A stretch of DNA of 64,000 nt. Source: Plectrocnemia conspersa. Taxonomy: Eukaryota > Arthropoda > Insecta > Trichoptera > Polycentropodidae. Where the stretch lies: assembly GCA_009617715.1 (NCBI GenBank), contig VTFK01000226.1:682001-746000 (forward strand), written 5' to 3'. The first letter of the stretch is position 1. Each line of letters opens with the position of its first letter. Shown here piece by piece: positions 35,131 to 47,811 of this stretch. Below the pieces are notes generated by a model. It searched no databases, was not told the origin of the DNA, and was given only the letters and a program-made list of their open reading frames with translations. The position numbers and the translations under genes were made by a program.

Positions 35131-35142
35131 CACATTCTAAAC

Positions 35143-35270
35143 TAGTGTTTCTCAAACAATAGTCAGCGATTACATTTTTCCAGGAATATTCTACCACCAC
35201 CGTTCTTCATGATAAGCAAAATAATGTTTAGGTGGAACTTGAGTAGATAACCAAAGTTTGAGAAACATTG
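35143..35270. mobile_element. 128-bp hAT-type MITE
   Basis: The left end tagtgtttctcaaac and right end gtttgagaaacattg are inverted repeats of the common hAT form CAGTGTTTCTCAAAC. The flanking 8-mers ttctaaac and tcctaaat agree at 6 of 8 positions, consistent with an aged target duplication. Confidence 0.7.
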
Positions 35271-35323
35271 TCCTAAATTGTCAACTAAATTTAGGTTTCC
35301 TTGAAGAATATTATAAACTAGAA

Positions 35324-35391
35324 GGGTTCCAAAGGCTGTGGAAAGTTTTAGTTATTACTTAGTCTTGAAATTTCCACAGCCTTTGGAACCC
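35324..35391. repeat. Perfect 21-bp inverted repeat
   Basis: Arm 35324-35344 (starts gggttccaaagg) is exactly complementary to 35371-35391, with a 26-base spacer. Confidence 0.95.
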
Positions 35392-35392
35392 T

Positions 35393-35540
35393 GATATCAT
35401 CTGTTACCTTTAACGTTTCCAGTGTTCTCCCTTTTAATTATTGCAGAGCTCCAGATTAAAGAAAGACTATTGAAAATGTGTCTAGATTCTAGACACATTA
35501 AGGGAGAACACTGGAAACGTTAAAGGAAACAGAGGATATC
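35393..35540. repeat. Long inverted repeat enclosing a second hairpin
   Basis: A 27-bp core at 35407-35433 is exactly complementary to 35500-35526; with a few mismatches the pairing extends to 35393 and 35540, both ends being gatatc. Directly inside the right arm, 35475-35499 is a perfect palindrome with 12-bp arms (aatgtgtctaga) around one base. Confidence 0.95.
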
Positions 35541-35599
35541 ATTTCAGAAGAATTTTACCTAAATCTCATCTTATCCGTAAGTGAGAAGTAATAAAAATC

Positions 35600-36400
35600 T
35601 CTGACTTGATAGTTAAATTATTAATAGTTTAATAAACAAGATATTCCAACAATTCTTAACGCGTTTATCTCAATACACGCACAAAATAAATTTAGTGAAA
35701 GTTTCAGCGTTTTATAACTGTTTATTTATTTAAAACATACACGCTCAAACAAAACGATTCGTTCGTGCCCAACGACGTGTATTGAAATGTGAAAGTTGTC
35801 AACTTTTGAGCAATCGTTCTTCGAAACGCTCTTTTAACGATCGTTTTTAATCTGAAACGCAGTAATGAGCGATATCTTAAGTTTATAACATCAATAAATA
35901 AAAAATATGCTTGATACCCGCAATAGTGTAATGACTTGTGTAAACATTTCACAAAATGATCCAAGCGAGCAGTGTTAAGAAAATTAGTGTTAACAACTAT
36001 GAGTTTGTCTTAGGACGATGGAAGAAGTTTAAAATATTAGGGTCAGACAGAGCATAAAAAATCATTAATGGCTAGGCTGGACGTGTTTTTTATCGCTAAG
36101 CATATTTATACCCAAACTAATCGTCGAGATTTGCAAACGAATGTCATGTTCTGCATCTAACCTGTTTCTTTTTTAGTCTTCATTGCTGCGTACAGAGAGA
36201 AAGATATTTCACAGATATACAAACGACATTAAGAATTCGTATAGCAATCTCAGTATATTCATTTTTAATTTGAAGCCAATAATGCATAATATAAACTTGA
36301 GTAAATATTATTTTTAATAAATAGTCGGTCGATATAATAATGTGTTGTTCTCTTTCTTTTACTGACAATTCAGAGATATTACAAGATTCTTCAAATGGAT
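35600..36400. other. Gene-free stretch
   Basis: No recognisable gene. An ORF on the minus strand (35722-35964) matches no family I know. Confidence 0.4.
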
Positions 36401-36442
36401 TTTGAGTCCAAAAACATATTTATTTATTCTGTTTAATAATTT

Positions 36443-36600
36443 TGAGTCCCGGGACGTCTTCGAAAATCATGATCGCGTCCTCTTTAGGACCTCGGTACTT
36501 GCCGATTCGCCTATGACTGTCGCCATTCTGCTCCTTAATATACTGGCAATGCACATTGATCTGTTTAATGTTAGCTATGAGGAGCTGTTCCGGTTTGTAT
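36443..36600. other. Unrecognised coding-like block open on both strands
   Basis: The + strand reads SRDVFENHDRVLFRTSV and MTVAILLLNILAMHIDLFN; the minus strand reads EQLLIANIKQINVHCQYIKE and RRIGKYRGPKEDAIMIFED. Base composition is clearly less AT-rich than the flanks. The minus reading has the more protein-like composition. I know no matching family; it is probably a mobile-element fragment or an isolated exon. Confidence 0.3.
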
Positions 36601-36659
36601 CATATAATTTTAATATTTTATGATTTTTTTGTTTATTTTCTATGTATTATTTTAATTAT

Positions 36660-38340
36660 ATATTTTTTGTGTATTAAAATAATACAATGTATTGTTTTCA
36701 ACCATCGTGACGCATTGGGGGTAACCTGTTAGGGCAAGATGTTCTGAATTTAATTTAAATAAATATATAAATAATAAAATTGCTGAATTTTTTCTCAGGC
36801 CTGTCAATCATTTTAGGATTTATTTATACATTTTTTTTATTTTATTAAAATATATACATATCTTCAATTATCCGTCAAATACATTTTGTTACATTTAAAC
36901 TTCATTACGTTTTATTTTATTTTCAAAAACCTCAAAAGTGTCAAAAAAAAATAAGATAATGATTGAATTCTTCGTCGTTTGCAATTCAAATCTATCTTAA
37001 TAATCCACCATTGAGTTCATTGCCTTCTGATTTTGTTAAATTAATGTATTGATGTATTAATGCAGTTCACGAAGGTTTTTGCAACTAAATGTTGTCGATG
37101 AATTACAATAAGCACAGTGAATACATTTGCTTCAATATATTTATCGTTTTATTATTGCCCACTCCCTACTCCTTAATGCCCTCTTAATCATAATTTCTCC
37201 CCTCAGATTTATCTGTACAGAATATTTCATTACATTTTTTATGGTTTTGAAAGGGTTTTTGCTATTTTTAAAACATGATTTTTAATTTAATTTGCCAAGC
37301 GTGAGGCCCATATAGCATATAGTGTTCAAAAAGGGGGAGAGGTATTATAATTTCGTAATGAACTAAGGCGCCTCGATAATTCACACCGCCCACGCATTTA
37401 AAAAGCGTTCTCCGGGGAAAAGGAGGCCACGAAGCCCATGAACATGTATGATGTACATATGAAATTTTGCGATAACGCCCGCACCGCAAATGATAAATGT
37501 AGAATAAAATCGCACCCGGTACAATGGCCCACCGCGTCGGACCTTCAAATCTAGATGCGCAGTTTGCGCCTGATACGTGACTCATGTACTTTGCGCGGCT
37601 TATAATGGAGAATGCGTGAAAGGAAACTACGTTAAAACCCACGATCGAATGATGTTTGTAGCGTATCGATTGCATTTGTAACGAGGAAGCGAAAAATGTA
37701 GCGAGCGGATTGGAAAACTTAAACTTGGTCGTTCATGCGCGATTGCAGAGTTGTTAGGACCAAAGTTCGAATTAAAAGAAAATCCATGCATGGTAAACAA
37801 CTTCAAAATGGCGAATAAATGACGGATCATCTGTCATTTATTTGCTATTTAGATAATATCAAAGTATCTGTCACAGATGCATGGAAATAATCAAATTATT
37901 ATTCGAAGACAATTTAAATGAGCAATATATAAAATAATTAGGTTCTGGTCGCTTTTATACCGGCCACCGCCACGCTTGCACACGTATACGAAAACGTTTA
38001 ATAAACCAATTTGGCGCATGCGCAAAAGTCGTTTTAACACTCGACCGACCGATTTATGAGTCGTTTACTCATTGCGTGATGTGTGAAAAGAGTTATGTAT
38101 AGCAAAAAATATGACAACTCTTGAATTAAAAATCAAAAATGTATTGACTTGTATTGGTGTAAAATCAAAAGACTAAATTTATTTTAATTTACTTTGATTT
38201 ATTTCTAGTTCAAAAAATATTTACAAATAAACTGAATATTTTGAAACTCAATATACAAAAATAATAATAAAAATGCTAGTTTTGAGGTTTGGTTGACGAA
38301 ATGCATTGATTTTGCATGGTACTCGTTTATTATTATGACA
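36660..38340. other. Gene-free stretch with promoter-like patch
   Basis: Bases 37270-37640 are CpG-richer and unrecognised. At 37990-38030 a CCAAT box lies next to GCGCATGCGC. Confidence 0.4.
38014..38023. promoter_or_regulatory. NRF-1/erect wing-type palindrome
   Basis: GCGCATGCGC is the core site of NRF-1 family factors. A CCAAT (38006-38010) sits just upstream. No gene is identified next to it. Confidence 0.3.
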
Positions 38341-38599
38341 CATATAGAATACTTGAAACTTGCTCACCAGCATCAGAGACCAGAGGGACTTGTCCATAGC
38401 ATTAGGCACTAACGATAACTACTTCAAGGACATCTTTTACCATATCATACTGCAAGAACTCTACGTTGATCCTGACCGCCTGCTACAATCCTTTTGAACT
38501 AATCTACAATTACACATTCAACACCTCTGTATGAAATCATTTTTTATAAGTATTTTTTATATACATTTTTATACGAATAAAAGTTTTATCAGTTAAACT

Positions 38600-41540
38600 A
38601 CTACATTTTCTTTTATGACAGATCTGCAAACTAAATATCAACTTTTCTTGAGACTAGGGCTGCCAGAAGCGGAAAATATGATAGAGAATTTATTCCAATT
38701 AAAATCTACTAAATAAAGTCTCCCGGGTGAAATTTTAGTAGCGAAACCATTGTGGTAGCTTCCAGATCCATTAATACATATTCTGTACGGAAGATGTAGT
38801 ATGTCTCGATGCTTATAAATAAATTGTATAAGTTGTTTTGGTTACGATTATTTAAAGCTAATAGTTTTCGAAAGTCTTGAGTGCTTCGAATATGACGATT
38901 TCTCCAGTGCTTTTGTTTGGTGAAGCACCTTTGTAGTCGTTTTCTACTTGTTGAATCCCCAACAATGCGTATACTAAATATTATTTTTACATACGTTCGA
39001 GTTAGATTACTAGCATGAGAGTAGTGAAGTAAAATTGAAAGAAACTCATTATAAGCCATGAATTAAAAATAGGAAATGTTATTATTTTTTAATTCATTGC
39101 CAGAAATGAACTTTCATTATTGTGTAAAACTTTATATTGACATCGATATGTATACATATATGTATATATATATAAATAGTTCAAATATTATGTTCCAACA
39201 TTGCTACATAGATTTTCTTCGTATATCATTATACATTCATATCTTAATCAGGTTTTTCCCAATCAAAAATTAATTTCGTGTTAAGCGAGTAGGATTTTTT
39301 TACTTATCATTAAATTAATATGACTCATTCATTGCGGATAAATTGCCACTAAAATCGGATCAAGTTATTTAAAACTTTACATGATATTTTTACCTTTGAA
39401 CAAATAAAATTATGATTAAAATGTTGCTGCATTTTGAGTAAGTAAAAGTATATATTTTAGCAATTACTTTAATTTTTTAGCAATCAATCATTACAAAACA
39501 AAACTCTTGTTTGTTAAAGCAGAAAAAACTCTCGTATGGTGAGCTCTGGCGTCCTGTAATTTGTACAGTTTATGCTTGGAATTTCCAATTGCTTCATTTC
39601 ATAACATTAAAATTGCATCTAATTAGTAGAATACTAATTATTTTTAAATCGATTAACTCTTTGACATTAGTTTTTAAAAATATTTTTTTTAATGTTAAAT
39701 TACGCATGTATATATATTACATAGTAATAAGAATGAAAGAAAAGCCAGAGTTTATTCTTCTCTTACCCTTTTCTTGAATTTGCTGTATATGATTTTAAGC
39801 GATGAATTAGGTACATTCTAAATGGTTGAGGAACAATCACTGGTTTTGTTATTTTATTTTAACTTATTAAATCCCGGGATTCCAAAAAATCTAGAAATTT
39901 CATTCTGATAAAAAAAGTGTCCAATTCGTTCACATGAGAAACCAAAGTACCTATGGCACAAAAAGCGAACACAAAGCGTTACGTATGTTGAATGTATCCA
40001 AGGTTTTCTTATGAATCAACGTGGATGTGAATGTTTCCACTTCCAAGTAGGAAAACTAGAAATGGCAACAGCCGAAGCTGACTTTATGACCGGTCACGAA
40101 GGAAGCGGCCAATAACCGCACCACAACAATTTTTATCATAGTCATAAAATCGGTAAATCAATCAAAAATCATTGGTAAACATGTTTGAAATAATAATAAC
40201 AATGGACGTTCTTTTTATAGGTAAGAAGATATAAGAAATTAGCAAAACACAATGATTTAATTAAAATAAATAAAATCTGTTTATTTCAAGTCTTTTTTAT
40301 AAGCTTGGGCTCTGGAATATTTTACTGCATAAAAAATATTTTAATACCTACAGGCAAGAATATGCTTACTATCATTTTCATCGACAATAAATTAAAATAT
40401 TCAATAGGTTAAGTTTCGTGTGCTCTTTCAACTGAAATCCCTCGCGTTTATCTAATACAGCTAGAAAAAGTAGAACCAGTACGGTTGTAAAATTCAAGCA
40501 AAAATGATCTGTTTCATTCTATACATTCGCAGTATTTCACGAAAAATTATAAAAAAATATTTTTTATATAATGGGTAGTAATGCCACTATTTTAATTATA
40601 AAACGCAATATTCCTGTATGTAAATTAACATATTCTCGTGTTAGAATTTGCAATAATTAGGAAATTATTATTAATGAGTTACTCATAATAATTATTATTT
40701 ATTAATACATATATGAACAAAACATCTAAACAAAACACGCATTGTTTTGAGTTATAACAATACATTAATATTTATTGTGTTGGTTTGTTTCAAAATATTA
40801 ATTTAGCTTTACCTAGAAAGCATGTTATTCTACAATATTTTATTTTTCTAATTGTTTGGAAAATAAATTAAAAAAATATGATTAATACGGAAACTTGCTC
40901 ACAAGGACAGCGTTCCATTTGTAAAGTCGAGGACACTGACTCTTATAAGGAAATACAGTTCTATTTATATCAACCTATTGTATGCATTTTATCGAATACA
41001 ATTTGCATTATTAAATAGTTACTCAATGCGGTTATGTTGGCTACACTGCATTTTGCCAGCCGTTGAAAAAGTTTATCTTGTTTCTATTGATTTAAAAATT
41101 CATAACACTTATTTAATTACGATATAAATATATATACGTATATATATTCGGCAATTAATATTAGTGTGACTCATACCCCCCACATCTATTTTACTCCTTG
41201 GAGTCTTAGCAATGTGTCGCTTCTAAATATAATGAAGCGCTGAATTATTTTTATAAATATACGTATCCCCACGAGCAAATATTCTAGAACTCCTTTTTTG
41301 AATAATAACATAAATAAATTAGTACTGTATCAGTAAAGCTCGTAATTAAAAGCATCAATATTTTTTGTAATAAATTAAAAATACATCAATTAAATAAATA
41401 ATTCGTCACATATCTGTAAACGTGCCACAATAACATTTTATTAAAAAAATATACATTTACATATAATTATAATATTACAATATGTACCACAATAAATCAA
41501 TAAGTTGTGAATACATAAAATGAAATCGCGAACGTTTAAA
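38600..41540. other. AT-rich gene-free stretch
   Basis: No recognisable gene or named repeat. Confidence 0.5.
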
Positions 41541-41562
41541 CGTGACCTCCCGCCACGTTGTA

Positions 41563-41915
41563 TCCATCCAGTTTATATTAATAATTAAATTTCTCGAGTT
41601 CCGTTTGTATTTATAGTATATTCTTACATCTGAATATTAAACTTAGTTTTAATAATTATTCGAATTTGACACCTTCGTATATTTAAAAAATGAGCTTTAG
41701 GCAAAAAATGAAAGGATGTAATTTTAAAGTAGCGCTACGTTCATTCCATCCAGTAATTAATAGGAACTTTATTTATTAAGTTCCGTTCATATAATTAACA
41801 GGGTATTTCTCGAATATTCTTACATATGAATACTGCATTTAGTTTTGAAACATAGATTAAAAAAATGAGCTTAAGGCCAAAAAAATTACATGACGTCATT
41901 GTAAAGTAGTGCTGT
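41563..41915 (+). repeat. Diverged tandem duplication of about 180 bp
   Basis: ccatccagt, gttccgttt/gttccgttc, atattcttacat(c/a)tgaata, aaaatgagctttaggc/aaaatgagcttaaggc and gtaaagtagtgct-type sequence recur in order in the halves starting near 41563 and 41745. Confidence 0.7.
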
Positions 41916-42548
41916 TTTTTTTATGCGAAAAATATTCAACACGTATTTTACGCGCTCGCGAATTTATTATACACACAAACGCGTACGTAGTAAAAATAGG
42001 GTTACCAACATTGATGGCTATTTTGAAAAAAATAATTTTGATACTGAAAGGGGAAAAGGGAAATGAAATCATAAATTATCGATATACACATATACGTATG
42101 TATATTTGAGAATACGTCAATGTTAATACGATTTTAATTTTAAAATATCATGTTTTTAAAATATTTTACAATTGTATTAGTAATTTACATTGGTATAATA
42201 CACTTACATTTTTCACATTTTTTTATTTAAAAATATAAAGCAGTTGGAATTAAAATTAAAATATATTTGACAATCAAACAATCGCATTTGTTCGGAATTT
42301 TCGGTGTGTGAAATTTGGGTGTGCGCGATTTTTGTCTGCGGAATAATCCGCTCACGAAATTGATTAACTCCACTTTTGTTTTTGAAAATAACTTATAATG
42401 CCATTTTTTATATGCATATACAACAAAAATCTCACATGTACAAAGCATTCAATAATCATAAAAAAGCATCGTAAGAAAAGAATATTTTTGAAATTTATAG
42501 GGAACTCACAAATTTTTGTTTCACCATTTTATTAAAAATAACTAATCT

Positions 42549-42660
42549 TTTTATGGATCTTGTAGCGCCCACCCTCCAGAAGGGGCGCTATGGTGGCGGA
42601 AGCCAGGAAACGGTGAGGCGTGGATGCTCCAACGTTGTAACCACTGGTTAATGAACTATA
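42549..42660 (+). other. Possible LTR fragment
   Basis: tgtagcgcccaccctccaga then ggggcgcta and gctccaacgttgtaaccac resemble the ends of some insect LTRs. A similar word, ctccaacgctgtaaacc, occurs at 55556. The evidence is thin. Confidence 0.25.
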
Positions 42661-43414
42661 TTTATTTTAATTGCTCCATATTTATACTAAATATTTAATA
42701 CGATACACGTGTATTAATGATAATTACTTATTAATGAGCAACGCGTGTAAAATATTAATTACATATGATTTAATTAATTTGTAACACGTGTTTACGAAAA
42801 TTGATTCGTTGTTGCTAGGTGAATTTATTTTTAATAAAAAATAATATACAGTAAACTTGTTGGTTGTACCATATCTACAAATATACCATATGGGGACATA
42901 AAAATATACCATACTAAGGCTCATACATTTTTAAATGAAAATTTCTTTTCATAATATTTAATTTGCTGATAAAGCTAGCTGCCCGTAAATTTATTTTCTC
43001 ATTAAAGGTTGAGAATATTCTTATTGGCAAATATTTAATGTAAGCGAAACGAAATTGTATTGAAAGATATAATTCCTGTAATTGGCAAAGGAATCAGTTG
43101 CCTCTGGACGTAAACCATCGAAAAATCATTAGCCCTATGGTGGCCAAGCCAAGTGTAAATAATATTACAATCGTAATGTTATTTACACTTGAAGCAAATA
43201 CCTTACAGTCCATTAAAAATGCATCCAATCCTTTATTCAATGATGACAATCTAGCAAAATCTAAAACTGCTCCATGGAGGAACTTTAATTGAAGCCAGTT
43301 CTATTTATCGAGCAATAAATCATAAAGCGTTAGAAGGGAAATTCATAAGCATATGATATTTTATAAAAATTGGTTCAAACATATTTTTTTTCATTCACAT
43401 AGAAATACAAAAAC

Positions 43415-43620
43415 TAGACCAGAGACCAGAGAGACATACCATTTTCATAACTGCAATGCTCTGCGAGTTTTACGCATTCAACACCGCCGACCGATACTGA
43501 CACCTGCATTTTTATTGTATTATATATTGGTGTAAATTATATATTTGTGTGCAATAAACTTTATACAAAATAGCTCTTTCGGCTTTTAACTAGCTGAATA
43601 AGTGACACCACTTGGCATAC
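43415..43620 (+). repeat. Retroelement-like 3' end, copy A
   Basis: It shares, in order, accattttnanaactgcnangctctncga with copy C, and gcattcnacaccgccnnccgatactg with copy B. All three then have gcaataaact-tgta-caaa and a gct-aactagctgaata block. AATAAA inside a repeated 3' block suggests an LTR or a retrotransposon 3' end. Confidence 0.6.
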
Positions 43621-43649
43621 AGACCCTGAAACAGGCAATTAAAGCAATT

Positions 43650-44670
43650 AGCAGGGAAGGAAACTAACTATTAAAGATTTTTAGAAAAAACATAATATAT
43701 GCAATAAATAATATTGATGATTAGTATTTGAAACTTATATTTTTATTTCAGCTGTGCAAAATAACTTCCAAAAAGACTTGACTAATCTACAAGAAATAAA
43801 TGTATGAGCTTTCATGCATCTCAAGTACGAAGGACAATTAATAAAGACATATAATACAATAGTAACACAACCCCGAAGAAATTTATTAAAACATCTTCAG
43901 GCGAGTGTTGGCAACCCTAACTAAAAATATCTTGTGACGACACGCTAACAAGTTTCTCAAGCTGTATAAATAAAATATCATTATCTGAACAGGACGTTGT
44001 CAAAAATATTAAATAAGTTGATAAAGCTGTTTTAAGATGTATATTGACATAAACTACAATTTAGTTTTTTTCCATTAATTTGAGCTGTCAAAATTGTTTG
44101 TTTTAATTTGGCCATAAAGCACTTGAAATTGTCATAATCCGACGATGGACGCAAATATTTATTGTTGTTGCCAAGATCAGAGTAGACAACGTGGCAGATT
44201 GTAGCGTTTTGAGGTTATGCGACTTTGATGACGTGTCTCGCATTAATTTTTTACAATATCTATAAATTATTTTTTCGCAGTTTTGTACGCAAGTCCCACC
44301 TCCCGATTAGAAACCATGACCTACCCTACTGGCGAGTCATGAACATTGTATAAGAATAAGTGGTTTCGACGAGATTGTTACAATGGACGAGTTTCTGGCC
44401 GCGCTCCAGCGAACATACCTCGGGAGAAGGGCACTCCGTTTGTACCCCACCATCGAAACGGCTATTTCGATCTAGAGAGCTGGCAGCACGGCGTAAACAA
44501 CTCTGCGGTCGCCAACCTTTTCCGCGCCCGGACATTGTTTTTTTTATTCCAAATTGCGCCGAGGTCATATCGACGATGCTTCCTCTTCAACTTGTTATTT
44601 CCGCTTTATAGTCCCTAGCAAAATAAATATATTTTTTTGTTGACAAAGAAGTGAATAACATGTATACAGT
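43650..44670. other. Gene-free stretch with a GC-raised ORF patch
   Basis: Around 44340-44620 several frames are open (for example MDEFLAALQRTYLGRRALRL from 44382), but none extends far or is recognisable. Confidence 0.3.
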
Positions 44671-44679
44671 ATCCATTTT

Positions 44680-45740
44680 AAACAGTCTCGTAAGCGCACG
44701 TAAACATTGTACAACACTTGATCTTTACGTGCTCTTCATTTCTGCCATGGATTGGTCGGTTGCTCTGAGGGGTGGTATTGGTTTATTGATCTCGAGGTAG
44801 GTTGTCGAGATTATTATCTTATCGCCCTTTTCACTATTGTTATATGTATGTATGTTTTATTTAGTATAATCTTTGCCTTGCTCTACATCAGTGGTATTAA
44901 ACTCATACTACTACATGAAGATGGGCCGCAAAATTAATTTTAAGAGTATGCGGGCTGTAGACAAAAAAATATGCAAAAATTGTAGTGAGCAAAATTGTAT
45001 TTTACCTTTTTTAATAATAAAAAAATATGAGAATTAAGTTTTTCCAAACAATTTAATATTAAAAAAAAAACAATACATTCAAATTTACATTTTATTTTAC
45101 ATCAGAGAAACGTGTAATATGTTTCTTGATATATTTTGGATGTAGGCAAATTAATTTAATTACAATTTTGTAGTTGATTTTTCTCAATTTCCAGTTTCAA
45201 TTTTAATGAATCATTGTTTTGGTAATCTAATAACTACATAATAATCAGATAATAAGTAACCGCTCGGTGGAAATCTACATATTGCAAAAAATGTATGGGG
45301 GCTTTTCACAAAGTTACGGCATAAATTTGCAAGTCAACGTATTTCCAATATATCAAAGAGGTTTTTTATCTTGATCTTCGTAATATGAAAAATGTCAAGT
45401 AGCAACCAGTGTAATTGACAATTTCTCTACGATTCTGGAAATAATCGAAGTAGATTAATCCGTTTTGCTCCTTCAATTATAATATATTATTATTATATAC
45501 ATACACTCATATAATTTACTGCAAATTAAAAAAAATATATTAAATATTTTTAAAATTCTTTCATTTACAAATTATTTTAATAAAAACTTTTGCTTTATAT
45601 TAGCAAGTGGGCCGAATTCTAAGGCCTTACGGGCAGCGTGCTTGACATCACTGCTCTACATGTATTTTTTTAATTTTACTCATTTCTTAAATTTATATTG
45701 TCTTATTTATTTAAAAAAATATTTGTTCTAATTAATCCGT
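44680..45740 (+). repeat. Dispersed repeat, interrupted by a hAT MITE
   Basis: Segments 44680-44888 and 45654-45735 together align with 59208-59515: aacattgt, atttctgcc, gattggtc, gtcgagattattat, ttcactattgtt/ttcattattgtt, ttgc(t/c)cta, and aattttactcatttcttaaat/aattttattaatttcttaaat. The hAT element at 44889-45653 is absent from the other copy. Confidence 0.75.
44889..45653. mobile_element. hAT MITE with perfect 8-bp target duplication
   Basis: The left end CAGTGGTATTAAACTC and the right end, in reverse complement CAGTGATGTCAAGCAC, are inverted relatives, and GGGCC-type sequence lies inside both. The flanks 44881-44888 and 45654-45661 are both CTCTACAT, matching the nTnnnnAn hAT target preference. 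The 765-bp interior is AT-rich and non-coding. Confidence 0.9.
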
Positions 45741-46380
45741 GTTATATTAGGCTGTCCCCCGGTGTCCGCTATAACGCATTTTTTCCCGAGTTGAAGTTGA
45801 GTTGAGTTAAAGTTGAATATAAAAAACATTGTTTTTTTACATTTATTTGAGATATAACTATACTTGAAATTTGTTCTAAAAATAGTTATTATATTTCAAT
45901 TAGATTCACTATCTTGTTTAAAAATGGTGAATTATAATTTCATTATTTTTTTTTTTAGAAAAAGTAACAAAATAAAAAAGTTTAAAATATAAATTAAAAA
46001 ATATATATTTAAAACAGTAATTAATATAGGCACATAAGGGTTTGTAGAGGATCGTACACAATTAAACAAAGATGTTTTACAAACAAAAACATAAGATAAA
46101 TTATCACAAACGCATTCCCTTTGGTCTACGCAAATAAAACTTATTACAACTTAGTGTACTGGGGTCGGAAAAACAGTGCATATATTCTTATTTAACGAAT
46201 AAAATTGTTATTCGCTATAATTTGTAAGGCCACCGGAATGCAACCACAATGGTTTCGCTGATAAAGGATCACCCGGAATATACTCATGCCTCATTAGAGG
46301 CGGTGGATATTATAGATAGCGCTTGACAATACTGCTATTGGTCTAAATAATCCTGTAACAAGATGAAACATATTGACATT
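45740..46380. other. Gene-free stretch
   Basis: AT-rich. At 45758-45800, cccccggtgtccgctataac may be a Tigger-type end, but no partner was found. Confidence 0.4.
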
Positions 46381-46389
46381 TACTCAATT

Positions 46390-46660
46390 GAAAGATCAGG
46401 GGTTCAGATATCAGGAGCGCCAAAGGCAGATCAGAAATCAGAAAGGCAGCAACAGGAATATAGTGCAAGGAGTAATATACATTGATTCCGATCTACGTTT
46501 GCTACAATTCATTTGGTCAATCTGGACTCCCACGCATTCGACACAGCCGCCCGATACTGGCACTCTTTATTGTTATATCGATATAAATAATAATTGTACA
46601 ATAAAACTATGTATCAAACAGCTTCTTCAGCGTCTAACCAGCCGAATAAGGCCATTCAAC
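46390..46660 (+). repeat. Retroelement-like 3' end, copy B
   Basis: Shares cgcattcgacacagccgccc, gatactgg, caataaaactatgtatcaaa and cgtctaaccagccgaataag with copies A and C. Confidence 0.6.
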
Positions 46661-46669
46661 ATATTTTTT

Positions 46670-47811
46670 TTTATTAAAAAGGTATTTTAGAAAATCATAT
46701 AATTGTTAATTTGCTTATTTTTGTTAAATGAATATTTTAACAATGCTACTAAAAATAGTTTCAACATTAAAGATTTTTATGTTTCAGAGAAGTTTATGAT
46801 AAAAAGCGAAAATCAGGATAAAGGACAACAGAAAAATAAAACACCGATTAAAATAATAATTTAGAATTAGAAATAACTATGTCAGAATCAGATTAAATAT
46901 ACTAAGTGTAGAGCTGTATATATTACTTTTATTAAAAATACATTAGGAAATGGCTTTAAAAAACGAAGAAGTCTGAAGTTCTGAAGAAACTTTGGAATAA
47001 AAAGCGTATTTAACAAAAATTACATTATAGAAATACATGTACCATATATTTTATTTACAATTTCAAAAATATTACATTATAGGAATAAGAAAAACATGTA
47101 TAAAAAAACATTTTTAGTACAGTATCATTTTCTAGTCTAATAATACAATATTAAAGACACACATAATAGTTTTATTGTATTTATTATCATTTTACTTAAT
47201 GATATTTATTTAAAGGTTAACATAACATATATAATTTTGCTGCTATCAATAATGAAAACGAACAATTATATTCGATATACTTAGTTTACAAAACAATATT
47301 TAATTTCAATCGATATCTTTTATTAAAATAATAACAAGCTGCTGACGACTTAAAACAAAATCTTCCTTATTATAATATAATATTAAAAATTATATGGTAT
47401 TCTTTGGAATTTTTAAGTCAGTACTTTTATATATTACAATTAAGTTTTAAAAATTTTAGTCTTTACTTCTTTAAACTTAAAATATATTTTGGTAACATAT
47501 TTTAAAATACTTAAAAATACTATAGAATGAATGGACATAGAAAGAGAAACATGCATCTAACATTGATTCCAGTATGTATATATAACATCAAAGGTTTGCT
47601 AACACTGATAATTATTTATGTTGAGTAACCAAAGAACGAACGTGTATGTATATTTGGCTTCCATATTCAAGTTTCACCTCCTCTGCGACGTTGTTGTGTT
47701 TATTATAAAATCAGGAACACAAAATACTGTTGAATTAAACATTTGCTAATAGATTAAAAACATATATTATACAATTATTTAAGGATAAAATGAAAACAAA
47801 AATCTTACCAG
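46670..47811. other. AT-rich gene-free stretch downstream of the hAT-derived gene
   Basis: It probably holds the 3' UTR of the minus-strand gene that ends at 47812. No hAT-type terminal repeat is visible. Confidence 0.4.

Noticed and set aside
35324..35391. microRNA precursor
   Set aside because: The perfect 21-bp pairing with a 26-base loop lacks the bulges usual in animal pre-miRNAs, and a further inverted repeat lies right beside it; a transposon or hairpin RNA is likelier.
42549..42660. Complete LTR retrotransposon
   Set aside because: Only an LTR-like word pair is visible, with no second LTR, primer-binding site or gag-pol frame.
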